From: Knoellia locipacati
GTDB taxonomy: Bacteria > Actinomycetota > Actinomycetes > Actinomycetales > Dermatophilaceae
DNA length: 64,000 bases
Assembly (NCBI RefSeq): GCF_007992835.1
Contig: NZ_BKBA01000009.1
Location: 248,001-312,000, forward strand
Reading direction: 5' to 3'
This document shows, one piece after another, positions 1 through 13,899 of the stretch (positions are counted from its first letter, which is position 1; each line of letters starts with the position of its first letter). A program made the position numbers and the translations under genes. The notes beneath the pieces were generated by a model. That model did not search any database, was not told the DNA's origin, and saw only the letters and a list, made by a program, of their open reading frames with translations.

Positions 1-2689
<2,689 letters not shown>

Positions 2690-2726
2690 CCGGTCGAGTA
2701 TGCCGCCGCCTTGTATGGTCGCGGCC
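2690..2726. promoter_or_regulatory. Divergent leaderless promoters for metH and the M50 protease
   Basis: On the minus strand CATACT (2697-2702) lies 7 nt before the metH GTG. On the plus strand TATGGT (2714-2719) lies 7 nt before the protease ATG. Both fit TANNNT-like -10 boxes of leaderless actinobacterial genes, and no ribosome binding site is visible for either gene. The metH -10 is formed by a copy of the dispersed octamer GTATGCCG (2698-2705). Confidence 0.6.
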
Positions 2727-4849
<2,123 letters not shown>

Positions 4850-4882
4850 CGTGGAGGTGCACGTCACGCCGAGGAGGCCACG

Positions 4883-6547
4883 ATGACCGAGTTCACCCCT
4901 CCGTCCGACCGCGAAGCCACGCGTCGCCTCGAGGGCCAAGTCTCCGACCTGCGCTCCCAGGTCAACACCGTCTCCGCGCAGAACGAGCGCCTCGTGCGCA
5001 CCCTGCGCGACGCGCGTGAGCAGATCGTCACGCTCAAGTCCGAGGTCGACCGGCTCGGCCAGCCGCCCTCGGGCTACGGCGTCGTCGTCGAGACCTTCGA
5101 CGACAAGACCGTCGACGTGCTCACCGGTGGCCGCAAGATGCACGTCGCGGTGAGCCCGACGATCGAGCTCGGCGAGATCGAGGTCGGGCGCGAGGTCATG
5201 CTCAACGAGGCCATGAACGTCGTCGCCGTCCACGGCTTCGAGCGCGCCGGCGAGGTCGTCCTCCTCAAGGAGATCCTCGACGACGAGCGCGTCCTCGTCC
5301 TGTCGCGCGCCGACGAGGAGCGCGTGTGCCGGGTGGCCGCCTCCCTGTCGGACAAGAAGCTCCGCGTCGGTGACGCTCTGCTCCTCGAGCCCCGCAGCGC
5401 CTTCGTCTACGAGCAGATCCCCAAGGCCGAGGTCGCCGACCTCGTCCTCGAGGAGGTGCCCGACATCGCCTACGACGACATCGGCGGCCTGGGCAGCCAG
5501 ATCGAGCTCATCCGCGACGCCGTCGAGCTGCCCTACCTCCACCCCGACCTCTTCACCGAGCACCACCTCAAGGCACCCAAGGGCGTCCTGCTCTACGGCC
5601 CTCCCGGCTGCGGCAAGACGATGATCGCCAAGGCCGTCGCGGCCTCGCTGTCGCGCAAGATCGCCGAGAAGGAGGGGCGCGAGCCGGGGGCGAGCTACTT
5701 CCTCAACATCAAGGGCCCCGAGCTGCTCAACAAGTACGTCGGCGAGACCGAGCGCCACATCCGGGTCATCTTCCAGCGGGCGCGCGAGAAGTCCTCCGAG
5801 GGCTTCCCGGTCGTCGTGTTCTTCGACGAGATGGACAGCCTGTTCCGCACCCGCGGGTCCGGTGTCTCCAGCGACGTCGAGACGACGATCGTGCCCCAGC
5901 TGCTCAGCGAGATCGACGGCGTCGAGGGCCTCGAGAACGTCATCGTCATCGGTGCCAGCAACCGCGAGGACATGATCGACCCGGCCATCCTGCGCCCGGG
6001 ACGGCTCGACGTGAAGATCAAGATCGAGCGCCCCGACGCCCAGAGCGCCAGCGAGATCTTCAGCAAGTACCTCACCGCCGACCTGCCGCTTCACGCCGAC
6101 GACCTCGCCGAGAACGGCGGCAACCCGCAGGCGACCGTCGACGCCATGACCCAGGCGGTCGTCACCCGGATGTACTCCGAGGACGACGAGAACGAGTTCC
6201 TCGAGGTCACCTACGCCGGCGGTGACAAAGAGGTTCTCTACTTCAAGGACTTCAACAGCGGGGCCATGATCCAGAACATCGTCGACCGTGCCAAGAAGAT
6301 GGCGATCAAGGATCTCCTCGACACCGGCCAGCGGGGCCTGCGGGTCGGACACCTCCTCCAGAGCGTCGTCGACGAGTTCAAGGAGAACGAGGACCTGCCC
6401 AACACGACCAACCCCGACGACTGGGCGCGGATCTCGGGCAAGAAGGGGGAGCGGATCGTCTACATCCGCACCCTCATCAAGACCAAGGAGGGCAACGAGC
6501 CCGGCCGATCGATCTCCACGATCGCCAACACCGGCCAGTACCTCTAG
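4883..6547 (+). CDS. arc: Proteasome-associated AAA ATPase (ARC/Mpa)
   Basis: Hexameric unfoldase that recognises pupylated proteins and feeds them to the 20S proteasome; 554 residues. An N-terminal coiled coil (about 12-58) binds Pup, followed by OB domains. The AAA module has Walker A GPPGCGKT (about 239-246) and Walker B VVFFDEMD (about 312-319), with the arginine-finger region near LRPGRLD. The C-terminus GQYL supplies the penultimate tyrosine of the HbYX-type gate-opening signal. GAGGAGG at 4871-4877 gives a good ribosome binding site for ATG 4883. Dop, Pup, the 20S subunits and PafA follow 3.9-9 kb downstream, so the locus is split by inserted genes. Confidence 0.97.
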   Translation: MTEFTPPSDREATRRLEGQVSDLRSQVNTVSAQNERLVRTLRDAREQIVTLKSEVDRLGQPPSGYGVVVETFDDKTVDVLTGGRKMHVAVSPTIELGEIEVGREVMLNEAMNVVAVHGFERAGEVVLLKEILDDERVLVLSRADEERVCRVAASLSDKKLRVGDALLLEPRSAFVYEQIPKAEVADLVLEEVPDIAYDDIGGLGSQIELIRDAVELPYLHPDLFTEHHLKAPKGVLLYGPPGCGKTMIAKAVAASLSRKIAEKEGREPGASYFLNIKGPELLNKYVGETERHIRVIFQRAREKSSEGFPVVVFFDEMDSLFRTRGSGVSSDVETTIVPQLLSEIDGVEGLENVIVIGASNREDMIDPAILRPGRLDVKIKIERPDAQSASEIFSKYLTADLPLHADDLAENGGNPQATVDAMTQAVVTRMYSEDDENEFLEVTYAGGDKEVLYFKDFNSGAMIQNIVDRAKKMAIKDLLDTGQRGLRVGHLLQSVVDEFKENEDLPNTTNPDDWARISGKKGERIVYIRTLIKTKEGNEPGRSISTIANTGQYL

Positions 6548-6554
6548 ACGTCCC

Positions 6555-6639
6555 GCAACTGATTGCCCCACCGCGAGGTTTCAGCCGCAACTGATTGCCC
6601 CACCAAGAGGTTTCGACCTCGCGGTGGGGCAATCAGTTG
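6555..6639. repeat. Intergenic palindromic repeats, cluster 1 (three copies of ACTGATTGCCCCAC)
   Basis: Two direct copies (6555-6581 and 6587-6613) and one inverted copy (6616-6639) of a roughly 24-bp unit with core ACTGATTGCCCCAC followed by C(G/A)(C/A)GAGGT. Either direct copy can fold with the inverted copy into a long hairpin. The cluster lies just after the arc stop and before the 3' end of the minus-strand nuclease-like gene, so it may act as a bidirectional terminator. Related copies lie at the other end of that gene and at 44.1 kb. Confidence 0.9.
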
Positions 6640-6727
6640 AAGGGCGCGGTGGCTGACGGCCCGGCCACCGATCACCGCCGGCGCAGTGTTGCGATGTCAG
6701 ATCCTTGGGGCCGTCCAGCGCCTCGGA

Positions 6728-7795
6728 TCACCAGACCCGACGCTCGAGAAGTCGCACCACCCTGCGACGCCACACGAGGAGCTCAGCCTCGACCACGCAC
6801 TCCTCGAGCGGGTGGTTGCAGCACGTGCACCGGAAGACGGCGCGCACCCTGGAACCTCGAGAGGCGTCGGCGGACTGGGTGAACCTGGTGTGGATGGCGT
6901 CACCGAGGATCGACTCGCTCGGTGTCCACCGAATGACCTCCAGGCCCAGCTCGGCCATCCCTGCCTCGCGCACCGTCTCGCGGCCGAGCAGGGCACGGAC
7001 TGCGTCGTCCGTGGCACCGTCCACGAGGTACTTGCCGACCCCGTCCGCCTCGCCCACCAGACCGTGGTCGGGCCAGAGGACGTCGGGCCGTCCCACGAAC
7101 TCGCCGTCCGGCGTGAACACGTTGACCTGTGGAATGCCCATTGGAAGGTCCCACCGCGACATCGACCATGCCGAGGCCGACTCCAACCAGTTCTCACGAC
7201 GGCCGTCCACCAACAGCAGGATCTGGTTCGTCGCCGCGATGCCGGGCCAGTGTCGTTGGTGGCAACGCATGTCGAGCAGCTCGTCGAAGTCCACCAGCCC
7301 AGTACGGACAGCACCATCGGCGATGGCGAGCGCATCTCGGCCGTGCACTTCACGGCCGCTGTCGATGACCACCCGCGCAGCCACGAGCCCGGGGACGCCG
7401 TGCCGGATGAGGACGTGGTCGGGCGGCGTTCGCCCGCGATGAAACCGGCGCCAGGAGTCCCGACGGCTCGTGCGCACGTCGTCGAGCAACGTCATGGCGA
7501 CCTTGTCGGGCGCGTATGCCGGGTGCGGCAGCCCCAGAAGCGCCGCCCCGCTCGCGTGGCTCACGATGGCGTCCGGTGTGAGCCGGGCAGCCGCCACGGC
7601 CATCTGGCGATGGCGCGCCCACTGGCTCTCGGCAAGCCAAGGCTCGCGGACGGCATACAGGCCCTTGCCGAGAGTGATCAGGGACCGCGAGGTGAGGCAG
7701 GCGCGAACGCTCCACTCCGTGACGCCGGCGGCCAGAGCCTCGGTTCGGCTGAACGGCTGGGGGAGGGACGCGAGGGCCCGGGCGGAGTGGTCCAT
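6728..7795 (-). CDS. AbiEi-like wHTH protein with C-terminal DUF559/PD-(D/E)XK-like domain
   Basis: 355-residue protein. The first 60 residues (PFSRTEALAAGVTEWSVRAC, then a basic GKGLYAV turn) resemble the winged-helix domain of type IV AbiEi-family antitoxins. A conserved centre (IVSHASGAALLGLP) follows. The region at about 215-290 (ESASAWSMSRWDLP, NVFTPDGEFVGRPDVLWPDH, VGEADGVGKY) has the spacing of acidic and lysine residues seen in DUF559/Vsr-like nuclease folds of actinobacterial proteins. A cysteine-rich stretch (CTCCNHPLEEC, about 317-327) is near the end. No AbiEii nucleotidyltransferase toxin lies beside it, so it is an orphan. ATG 7795 is chosen because homologous-looking sequence begins there; the longer upstream reading frame is arginine-rich and improbable. 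Repeat clusters flank it on both sides. Confidence 0.7.
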   Translation of the reverse strand: MDHSARALASLPQPFSRTEALAAGVTEWSVRACLTSRSLITLGKGLYAVREPWLAESQWARHRQMAVAAARLTPDAIVSHASGAALLGLPHPAYAPDKVAMTLLDDVRTSRRDSWRRFHRGRTPPDHVLIRHGVPGLVAARVVIDSGREVHGRDALAIADGAVRTGLVDFDELLDMRCHQRHWPGIAATNQILLLVDGRRENWLESASAWSMSRWDLPMGIPQVNVFTPDGEFVGRPDVLWPDHGLVGEADGVGKYLVDGATDDAVRALLGRETVREAGMAELGLEVIRWTPSESILGDAIHTRFTQSADASRGSRVRAVFRCTCCNHPLEECVVEAELLVWRRRVVRLLERRVW

Positions 7796-7901
7796 CACTC
7801 GAGCCGACCAGAGAGGTCGCCCACGCCGACAGCCCTCGGCCCGGGGTCTGTGGACGGCGCATCCCGCACTCAGGGCCCTGTGGACAAGCGACAAGACCGC
7901 A

Positions 7902-8017
7902 CCGTGGGGCAATCAGTCGCACTCCCAGCGCAACTGATTGCCCCAGTCCGAGCCGAGAACCCCTCGCGGTGGGGCAATCAGTTGCGGGGGGACGTGCCTC
8001 GCGGTGGGGCAATCAGT
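7902..8017. repeat. Intergenic palindromic repeats, cluster 2 (four copies)
   Basis: Copies of the ACTGATTGCCCCAC unit: minus orientation 7902-7917, plus 7931-7945, minus 7962-7984 and minus 7997-8017. The last copy supplies the TGA stop codon (8013-8015) of the DUF3054 gene. Plus and minus copies can pair into hairpins. Together with cluster 1 it brackets the nuclease-like gene at both ends. Confidence 0.9.
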
Positions 8018-8366
8018 CGGAGGAGAGGAGGCGGGCGATGAGGCGCCAGCCGAGCATCGTCGCGGCCACGAACACCGTGGCGACGACGACGAACGACGGC
8101 GCCGTCCCGGCTGCGGCGAGCTTGCGGAGCAGCATCCCGACGACGACGGTGGCGACGACGACGATGGTGCCGAACTGCCAGGTCCTGGGAGAGGCGTCGA
8201 GCGTGAGCGAGGCGAGGAGGTAGCCGGCGGCGGTCCCGCAGAGGAACGGCGCCGCGGTCTCGAGGACCCCACCGAGGGTGATGCCGTGTGCGTGCGAGCG
8301 GCGGCCGACGGTCGCGAACACGACGACGGCGATCAGGTCGAGCAGGGGTGCGAGCAGACGCGACAC
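8013..8366 (-). CDS. DUF3054 family small membrane protein
   Basis: 117-residue protein with four hydrophobic segments (about 5-20, 35-55, 65-83, 92-112) and the GRRSHAHG loop after the first helix that is usual for DUF3054. Function is unknown. It starts with GTG (8366), four bases after the prs-like gene stop, so the two are probably cotranscribed. Its stop codon lies inside the last intergenic repeat unit, which may double as terminator. Confidence 0.8.
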   Translation of the reverse strand: MSRLLAPLLDLIAVVVFATVGRRSHAHGITLGGVLETAAPFLCGTAAGYLLASLTLDASPRTWQFGTIVVVATVVVGMLLRKLAAAGTAPSFVVVATVFVAATMLGWRLIARLLSSD

Positions 8367-8370
8367 GCCC

Positions 8371-9360
8371 TCAGCTCCCGACCTTGTCGAAGAGCGAGCC
8401 CTGGGGCGGCGCGTGCGTCGGGTCGACGCCGTCGAAGAGGATGCTCACCGACTCACCACCGTGGATGCGGGTGATCGCCTCGGCGAAGAGCCCGGACACC
8501 GTGCGCACCTGCAGCTCCGGCCACCCCGAGGGCGCCGGCACCGTGTCGGTCGTGACGACCTGGCTCACCATCGGGTGGTTGCGCAGCCGCTCGACGGCGC
8601 GGCCGGCGAACAGACCGTGGGTGCACGCCACGGCGGCCTCGGTGACCCCGAAGTCGGCGAGCCGGTCCAGCAGCTCGATGATCGAGCCGCCGGTGGCGAT
8701 CTCGTCGTCGAGGACGATGGCCCGCTTGCCACGGACGTCACCGACGATCGAGTCGATGACGACCTTGTCGTCGCTCTCGCGCTTCTTGCTGCCGGCCGCG
8801 ACCGGCAGCCCGAGCAGGCGGGAGAACTGCGTGGCCTCCTTGGCGTTGCCGAGGTCGGGGGAGACGACGACGGAGTCGCTGAGGTCGGTGCCGCGGAAGT
8901 GGTCGGCGAGCACGCCCAGCGCGGTGAGGTGGTCGACCGGGACGGAGAAGAAGCCGTGGACCTGGGGCGCGTGCAGGTTCATCGTGAGCACGCGGTGGGC
9001 GCCGGCCGTCGAGATGAGGTCGGCGACGAGCCGGCCACCGAGCGAGATGCGCGACGCGTCCTTCTTGTCCGAGCGTGCGTAGGCGTAGTGCGGGATGACC
9101 GCGGTGATCTGGGCCGCAGAGGCGCCGCGCGCCGCGTCGATCATGAGGAGGAGCTCCATGAGGTGCTCCTGCGTCGGCGGGACGAGCGGCTGGACGATGT
9201 AGACGTCGCGCTGGCGGCAGTTCGCGAGGAGCTGGGCCTGGAGGCAGTCGTTGCTGAAGCGCTTGATCTCGCTGCGCGAGAGGGGGACCCCGAGCCGGTC
9301 GCAGATCTGGGAGGCGAGGCCCTGGTGGGCGCTGCCGGAGAAGACGACGATCTCTCGCAT
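8371..9360 (-). CDS. prs: Ribose-phosphate pyrophosphokinase paralogue
   Basis: PRPP synthase makes phosphoribosyl pyrophosphate from ribose 5-phosphate and ATP. The 329 residues show the full two-domain fold: IVVFSGSAHQGLA at the start, PPTQEHLMELLLMIDA, HYAYARSDKK, MNLHAPQVHGFFSVPVDHL and the PRPP loop VVLDDEIATGGS. The regions where the classical enzyme has ARQDRK and PREPI read ARSDKKDASRISLGG, so this is a diverged paralogue rather than the glmU-linked enzyme. A mobile catalytic loop with KKR (about 185) is retained. TAGGGT (9367-9372) lies 6 nt before the ATG, indicating a leaderless mRNA shared with DUF3054. Confidence 0.88.
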   Translation of the reverse strand: MREIVVFSGSAHQGLASQICDRLGVPLSRSEIKRFSNDCLQAQLLANCRQRDVYIVQPLVPPTQEHLMELLLMIDAARGASAAQITAVIPHYAYARSDKKDASRISLGGRLVADLISTAGAHRVLTMNLHAPQVHGFFSVPVDHLTALGVLADHFRGTDLSDSVVVSPDLGNAKEATQFSRLLGLPVAAGSKKRESDDKVVIDSIVGDVRGKRAIVLDDEIATGGSIIELLDRLADFGVTEAAVACTHGLFAGRAVERLRNHPMVSQVVTTDTVPAPSGWPELQVRTVSGLFAEAITRIHGGESVSILFDGVDPTHAPPQGSLFDKVGS

Positions 9361-9381
9361 GGTCGAACCCTAGGCCAGAGG

Positions 9382-10350
9382 TCAGGTCAGGTGCCGACGC
9401 AGTTCACTCACGAGCTCCCAGCGGTGCTGAGAACCCGCCGCAGAGGCGCGAGGGAAGCTCGCGAAACCGTGCGGCACCCGCAGGTAGTTCGTGTGCCGCA
9501 CCTCGACACCCGCCTCGCGCAGCGCCACGGCATACCGGCTTCCGTCGTCCCGGATCGGGTCGAGGTCCGCGGTCTGGATCAGCGCGGGCGCGAGACCGGT
9601 GAGGTCGCCGAAGAGCGGTGACAGCAGCGGGTTCTCGTAGTCCTGCTCCGGGACGTAGTGGTCACGGAAGGCGAGGATCGAGTCGCGGGTGAGGATCGGC
9701 GCGTGCGCGTGCTCCTCGATCGACGGCGACGACATCGTGAGGTCGGTCGCGGGATAGAGCAGCGCCTGGTGCCGGATCCAGTCGGCTCCCGACGACGCCA
9801 CGACCTGCGCCACGACCGCGGCGAGGTTGCCACCGGCCGAGTCGCCGGCCACCGCCATCCGGTGCGCGTCGGCGCGCAGGACGTCGGACTGGGCCGCGAC
9901 CCAGGTCGTCGCGTCGACCGCGTCGTGGGCGGCCGTCGGCGCGGGGTGCTCCGGGGCGAGCCGGTAGTCGACGCTCACGACGACGGCACCGACCTCGGCG
10001 GCGAGGTGGGTGCAGAGCGGGTCGTAGTTGACGACGTTGCCGAGCACCCAGCCGCCACCGTGGAACCAGACGATGACCGGCACGTCGTCCTGGACGTCGC
10101 GGATGGCGCGGGGGCGGTAGATGCGCAGCGGGATCTCGTAGCCGTCCCGCGCCGGCGCCGTCCCGAACGTGATGCCCACGGCAGGGTCCGCGACGCCGGT
10201 GACCCACGAGTGCGGCGGCCTCGCCGGGTAGGTCGAACCGCGGGCCTCGTGGCGCTGCTGCTCGTCCATCTCCTCGACCGGGACCCGCAGGCGGTCGATG
10301 ACCGCCACGGTCGCCGTGGTGAGGGGTGACATTCCGCGGTACGAGCGCAT
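9382..10350 (-). CDS. Alpha/beta hydrolase of the hormone-sensitive lipase (HSL) family
   Basis: 322-residue esterase/lipase-like enzyme. The oxyanion motif HGGGWVLGN (about 113), YRLAPEHPAP, nucleophile elbow GDSAGGN (about 183), acid residue in LDPIRDDG (about 268) and catalytic histidine in PHGFASF (about 299) are all present. Substrate unknown; such enzymes cleave short acyl esters. ATG 10350 is chosen because CATACT (10357-10362), formed by a GTATGCCG octamer, lies 6 nt upstream; the open frame extends far upstream but is antisense to dop. Confidence 0.9.
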   Translation of the reverse strand: MRSYRGMSPLTTATVAVIDRLRVPVEEMDEQQRHEARGSTYPARPPHSWVTGVADPAVGITFGTAPARDGYEIPLRIYRPRAIRDVQDDVPVIVWFHGGGWVLGNVVNYDPLCTHLAAEVGAVVVSVDYRLAPEHPAPTAAHDAVDATTWVAAQSDVLRADAHRMAVAGDSAGGNLAAVVAQVVASSGADWIRHQALLYPATDLTMSSPSIEEHAHAPILTRDSILAFRDHYVPEQDYENPLLSPLFGDLTGLAPALIQTADLDPIRDDGSRYAVALREAGVEVRHTNYLRVPHGFASFPRASAAGSQHRWELVSELRRHLT

Positions 10351-10419
10351 GCCGGGAGTATGCCGTGGTCGTGGTTGGCTTGCACCCATGTCCCCGACCG
10401 GTGCCGCAGAGGTGGTGTC

Positions 10420-11946
10420 ATGACCGTCCGCCGGGTCATGGGCATCGAGACCGAGTACGGCATCTCCGTGCCGGGTGCCCCGGGTGCGAATCCGATGGTG
10501 CTCTCCGGTGACGTCGTGACGACGTATGCCGCGAGCCGGGGGATCCGTCCCGCGCAGGCCTCGTGGGACTACGCCGACGAGGCGCCGCTGCGCGACGCGC
10601 GAGGGTTCGACATGGGACGTGGCGCGGCCCACCCGAGCCAGCTCACGGACATCGAGGACCCCACGATGGCCAACGTCGTCCTCACCAACGGCGCGCGCCT
10701 CTACGTCGACCACGCCCACCCCGAGTACTCCTCGCCCGAGGTGACGACGCCGCGCGACGCGGTCGTCTGGGACAAGGCCGGCGAGCTCGTCATGCGCGAG
10801 GCGGTGCACCGGCTCGCGACCGTCCCGCCGGGCGTCAACCTCTACAAGAACAACACCGACGGCAAGGGCGCCTCCTACGGCACCCACGAGAACTACCTCA
10901 TGTCGCGCCGCACGCCGTTCTCGCGGATCATCTCGCAGCTCACGCCGTTCTTCGTCGTGCGCCAGGTGATGTGCGGCTCCGGCCGGGTGGGCATCGGCGT
11001 CGACTCCCGCACGCCGGGCTACCAGCTGGCCCAGCGCAGCGACTTCTTCGAGACCGAGGTCGGCCTCGAGACGACCCTCAAGCGGCCGATCATCAACACC
11101 CGCGACGAGCCCCACGCCGTCGCGGACCTCTACCGGCGGCTCCACGTCATCCTCGGCGACGCCAACCACTGCGACGTCGCCAACCTGCTCAAGATGGGCA
11201 CGACCTCGCTCGTCCTCGCGATGATCGAGGACGACGCCTTCACGACCGACCTCTCGGTCGCCGCACCGGTGCGCACGCTCCAGGCCGTGAGCCACGACCC
11301 GTCGCTGCAGTCGACGATCGAGCTCGTGGACGGACGCTCGATCCGCCCGGTGGAGCTGCTCCGCACCTACTTCGAGCTCGCCACCGACTACGTCGACACC
11401 ACGTGGGGGAGCGACGTCGACGCCGAGACGACCGAGGTGCTCCACTGGTGGGACACGGTCCTCACGGCCCTCGAGGGCGACCCGATGGACGCCCGTCGCT
11501 GGGTCGACTGGGTGGCCAAGCTCTCGGTCCTCGAGGGCTACCGCGAGCGCGACTCCCTCGGCTGGGGCGACCCTCGCCTGCGGGCCGTCGACATCCAGTG
11601 GTCCGACGTGCGCGCCGAGCGCGGTCTGGCCCACCGCCTCGCCGCCACCGGACGGGTGGAGGTGCTCGTCACGGACGAGGAGGCCACCCGGGCGATGGAC
11701 GCCGCCCCCGAGGACACCCGGGCCTGGTTCCGGGGCGCGTGCCTGCGCAAGTTCCCCGAGTCCGTCGTCGCCGCGTCGTGGGACTCGGTGGTCGTCGAGG
11801 TGCCGGGGGAGCGCACGCTGCAGCGCATCCCGATCCTCGAGCCACTGCGTGGTACGAAGGCGGCCGTCGGCGAGCTCGTCGAGGGGGCGCCCGACATCCG
11901 GTCGCTCCTCGCGTCGCTCGCCGTCGCCGACCGACCCTCCGACTAG
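10420..11946 (+). CDS. dop: Depupylase / Pup deamidase Dop
   Basis: Dop hydrolyses the isopeptide bond between Pup and substrate lysines and, where Pup ends in glutamine, deamidates it. The 508-residue protein has the glutamine-synthetase-like opening VMGIETEYGIS, Mg/ATP-binding segments LYVDHAHPEYSSPE and YKNNTDGKGASYGTHENYL, and [10 protein letters not shown]. The alanine-rich loop after TTYAASRGIRP (about 40-80) is the Dop-specific insertion absent from PafA. ATG 10420 follows AGAGGTGG. Pup lies 53 bp downstream, so dop-pup-prcB-prcA form one operon. Because this Pup already ends in glutamate, depupylation is probably the only job needed. Confidence 0.97.
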   Translation: MTVRRVMGIETEYGISVPGAPGANPMVLSGDVVTTYAASRGIRPAQASWDYADEAPLRDARGFDMGRGAAHPSQLTDIEDPTMANVVLTNGARLYVDHAHPEYSSPEVTTPRDAVVWDKAGELVMREAVHRLATVPPGVNLYKNNTDGKGASYGTHENYLMSRRTPFSRIISQLTPFFVVRQVMCGSGRVGIGVDSRTPGYQLAQRSDFFETEVGLETTLKRPIINTRDEPHAVADLYRRLHVILGDANHCDVANLLKMGTTSLVLAMIEDDAFTTDLSVAAPVRTLQAVSHDPSLQSTIELVDGRSIRPVELLRTYFELATDYVDTTWGSDVDAETTEVLHWWDTVLTALEGDPMDARRWVDWVAKLSVLEGYRERDSLGWGDPRLRAVDIQWSDVRAERGLAHRLAATGRVEVLVTDEEATRAMDAAPEDTRAWFRGACLRKFPESVVAASWDSVVVEVPGERTLQRIPILEPLRGTKAAVGELVEGAPDIRSLLASLAVADRPSD

Positions 11947-11999
11947 GCTCGACCAGAGAGGCGCCCTGCGGGGTGCGCGGCGACACCAGGAGGACTCCC

Positions 12000-12191
12000 A
12001 TGGCCGGCCAGGAACAGATCAAGCCCACGCGACGCGACGACGGCCCTGACGACACCCCCGAGCCCGCAGCCGCCCCGGCGGCGCAGGTCGCCGACACCGA
12101 CATCGACGACATCCTCGACGAGATCGACGGGGTCCTCGAGACCAACGCCGAGGAGTTCGTGCGCGGCTTCGTCCAGAAGGGCGGCGAGTGA
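12000..12191 (+). CDS. pup: Prokaryotic ubiquitin-like protein Pup
   Basis: 63-residue intrinsically disordered tag. The N-terminus is [11 protein letters not shown], the middle is Ala/Pro/Asp-rich, the helix-forming [20 protein letters not shown] binds the ATPase coiled coil, and the protein ends FVQKGGE. It ends in GGE, not GGQ, so PafA can ligate it without prior deamidation. AGGAGG at 11988-11993 precedes the ATG. The stop overlaps the prcB GTG (GTGA). Confidence 0.97.
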   Translation: MAGQEQIKPTRRDDGPDDTPEPAAAPAAQVADTDIDDILDEIDGVLETNAEEFVRGFVQKGGE

Positions 12192-13030
12192 GCCCGGTGC
12201 CCGACGGCGGCCGTCTCCCCGCGGCATACCTGCGCACCGGTTCGTCGTCGTTCACGGACTTCGTCGCCGAGCACGAGCCGACGCTCATCCCATCGCGTCG
12301 CGGCCTGCCGCCTGGTGCCACGATCGACGCGCCGCACGGCACGACCATCGTCACGCTGACGTTCGAGGGCGGCGTCCTCATGGCCGGTGACCGCCGGGCC
12401 ACGATGGGCAACATCATCGCCAACCGGGACATGGAGAAGGTCTTCGCGACCGACGAGTTCTCCGTGGTCGGCATTGCCGGGACGGCCGGGCTCGCGATCG
12501 AGCTCGTCCGGCTGTTCCAGGTCGAGCTCGAGCACTACGAGAAGATCGAGGGCACGCTCATGTCCCTCGAGGGCAAGGCCAACCGCCTCGCCTCGATGAT
12601 CCGCGGCAACCTCGGCATGGCCATGCAGGGCCTGAGCGTCGTGCCCGTGTTCGCGGGCTACGACCACCACGAGGCGCTCGGCCGGATCTTCTCCTACGAC
12701 GTCACCGGCGGCTGCTACGAGGAGCACGACCACCACAGCATCGGGTCGGGCTCGCTCTTCGCCCGCGGCGCGATGAAGAAGCTCTACCGTCCCGGCATGA
12801 CCGCCGACGAGGCGGTGCGCGTGGCCGTCGAGGCCCTGTGGGACGCTGCCGACGACGACTCGGCGACGGGTGGCCCTGACGTCGGGCGCCGGATCTGGCC
12901 CACCGTGGCTCTCGTCACTGCCGACGGCGCCCGGTTCGTCGCCGACGACGCGGTCGCGCCGGTCGTCGACGCGATCATCGCCCACCGCCACGGCAACGCC
13001 GGTGGCCGTCGCGACGGGAGTGCCTCATGA
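12188..13030 (+). CDS. prcB: 20S proteasome beta subunit PrcB
   Basis: Catalytic subunit, 280 residues. A propeptide of 51 residues ends DAPHG, and self-cleavage would expose Thr52 of [19 protein letters not shown]. The nucleophile Thr52, Asp68 in the AGDRRAT motif and the lysine in DMEKVF fit the family. The GTG start at 12188 overlaps the pup stop, suggesting translational coupling; the 3' end overlaps prcA by ATGA. Confidence 0.97.
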   Translation: MSPVPDGGRLPAAYLRTGSSSFTDFVAEHEPTLIPSRRGLPPGATIDAPHGTTIVTLTFEGGVLMAGDRRATMGNIIANRDMEKVFATDEFSVVGIAGTAGLAIELVRLFQVELEHYEKIEGTLMSLEGKANRLASMIRGNLGMAMQGLSVVPVFAGYDHHEALGRIFSYDVTGGCYEEHDHHSIGSGSLFARGAMKKLYRPGMTADEAVRVAVEALWDAADDDSATGGPDVGRRIWPTVALVTADGARFVADDAVAPVVDAIIAHRHGNAGGRRDGSAS

Positions 13031-13836
13031 CCGCCGGTATGCCGTTCTACGTCTCGCCCGAGCAGCTCATGAAGGACCGGGCGGACTTCGCCCGCAAGGG
13101 CATCGCCCGCGGCCGGTCGGTCGTCGTCCTCGGCTACGACCACGGCATCGCCTTCGTCGCCGAGAACCAGTCGCGCAGCCTGCACAAGATCGGTGAGATC
13201 TACGACCGGATCGCGTTCGCCGCGGTCGGCAAGTACAACGAGTTCGAGAACCTCCGCGTCGCCGGCGTGCGCTACGCCGACCTGCGGGGCTACTCCTACG
13301 ACCGCAGTGACGTCACCGCTCGCGGGCTGGCCAACGCCTACGCTCAGACGCTCGGCACGGTCTTCACCCAGGAGTCCAAGCCCTATGAGGTCGAGATCGT
13401 CGTGGCCGAGGTCGGCCGCGACGCCGAGAGCGACCAGATCTACCGGCTCACCTACGACGGGTCCGTCGCCGACGAGCGCGGTCTCGTCGCCATGGGCGGC
13501 GCGTCCGACCAGATCGAGGAGCGGCTCACCGAGCAGTGGCAGCCGGGCCTCACCCTGGCCCAGGCGCTCCAGCTCGCCGTCGCCGGACTGGCCCACGACC
13601 CCGCCGGCGGCCCCGACCGCGAGCTCGGTCCGGCCCATCTCGAGGTCGCGGTGCTCGACCGCACCCGGTCGCGGCGCATGTTCAGCCGGATCAACGGCGA
13701 CCTGCTCGGGCACCTGCTGTCCGTGGACGACCCGACCGACGACGTCCCGCCCGAGGGCCACGACACGCCGAGGCAGGCCGCGAGCAACCCGCAGACCCAG
13801 CGGCACGGCGACGAGCCGACGCCCGACTCCGACTAG
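13027..13836 (+). CDS. prcA: 20S proteasome alpha subunit PrcA
   Basis: Forms the outer rings and gate of the 20S core; 269 residues. The N-terminal gate segment [20 protein letters not shown] and the core [19 protein letters not shown], then [20 protein letters not shown], match bacterial alpha subunits. The C-terminal 35 residues are acidic and low-complexity. It is the last gene of dop-pup-prcBA, and convergent genes follow. Confidence 0.97.
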   Translation: MTAGMPFYVSPEQLMKDRADFARKGIARGRSVVVLGYDHGIAFVAENQSRSLHKIGEIYDRIAFAAVGKYNEFENLRVAGVRYADLRGYSYDRSDVTARGLANAYAQTLGTVFTQESKPYEVEIVVAEVGRDAESDQIYRLTYDGSVADERGLVAMGGASDQIEERLTEQWQPGLTLAQALQLAVAGLAHDPAGGPDRELGPAHLEVAVLDRTRSRRMFSRINGDLLGHLLSVDDPTDDVPPEGHDTPRQAASNPQTQRHGDEPTPDSD

Positions 13837-13899
13837 GACCCCGCCGACACGGGTGATCGCTCGGTGGGGGCGGCGGTCGCCAGCCCGTGGTCGCGGGTG

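Noticed and set aside
6555-8017. CRISPR-like array at the ACTGATTGCCCCAC repeats
   Set aside because: Copies alternate in orientation with irregular spacing and are separated by a coding gene; no cas genes.
6555-8017. Insertion sequence bounded by inverted repeats around the nuclease-like gene
   Set aside because: The enclosed protein is not a transposase, several copies lie at each end rather than one, and no target-site duplication is visible.
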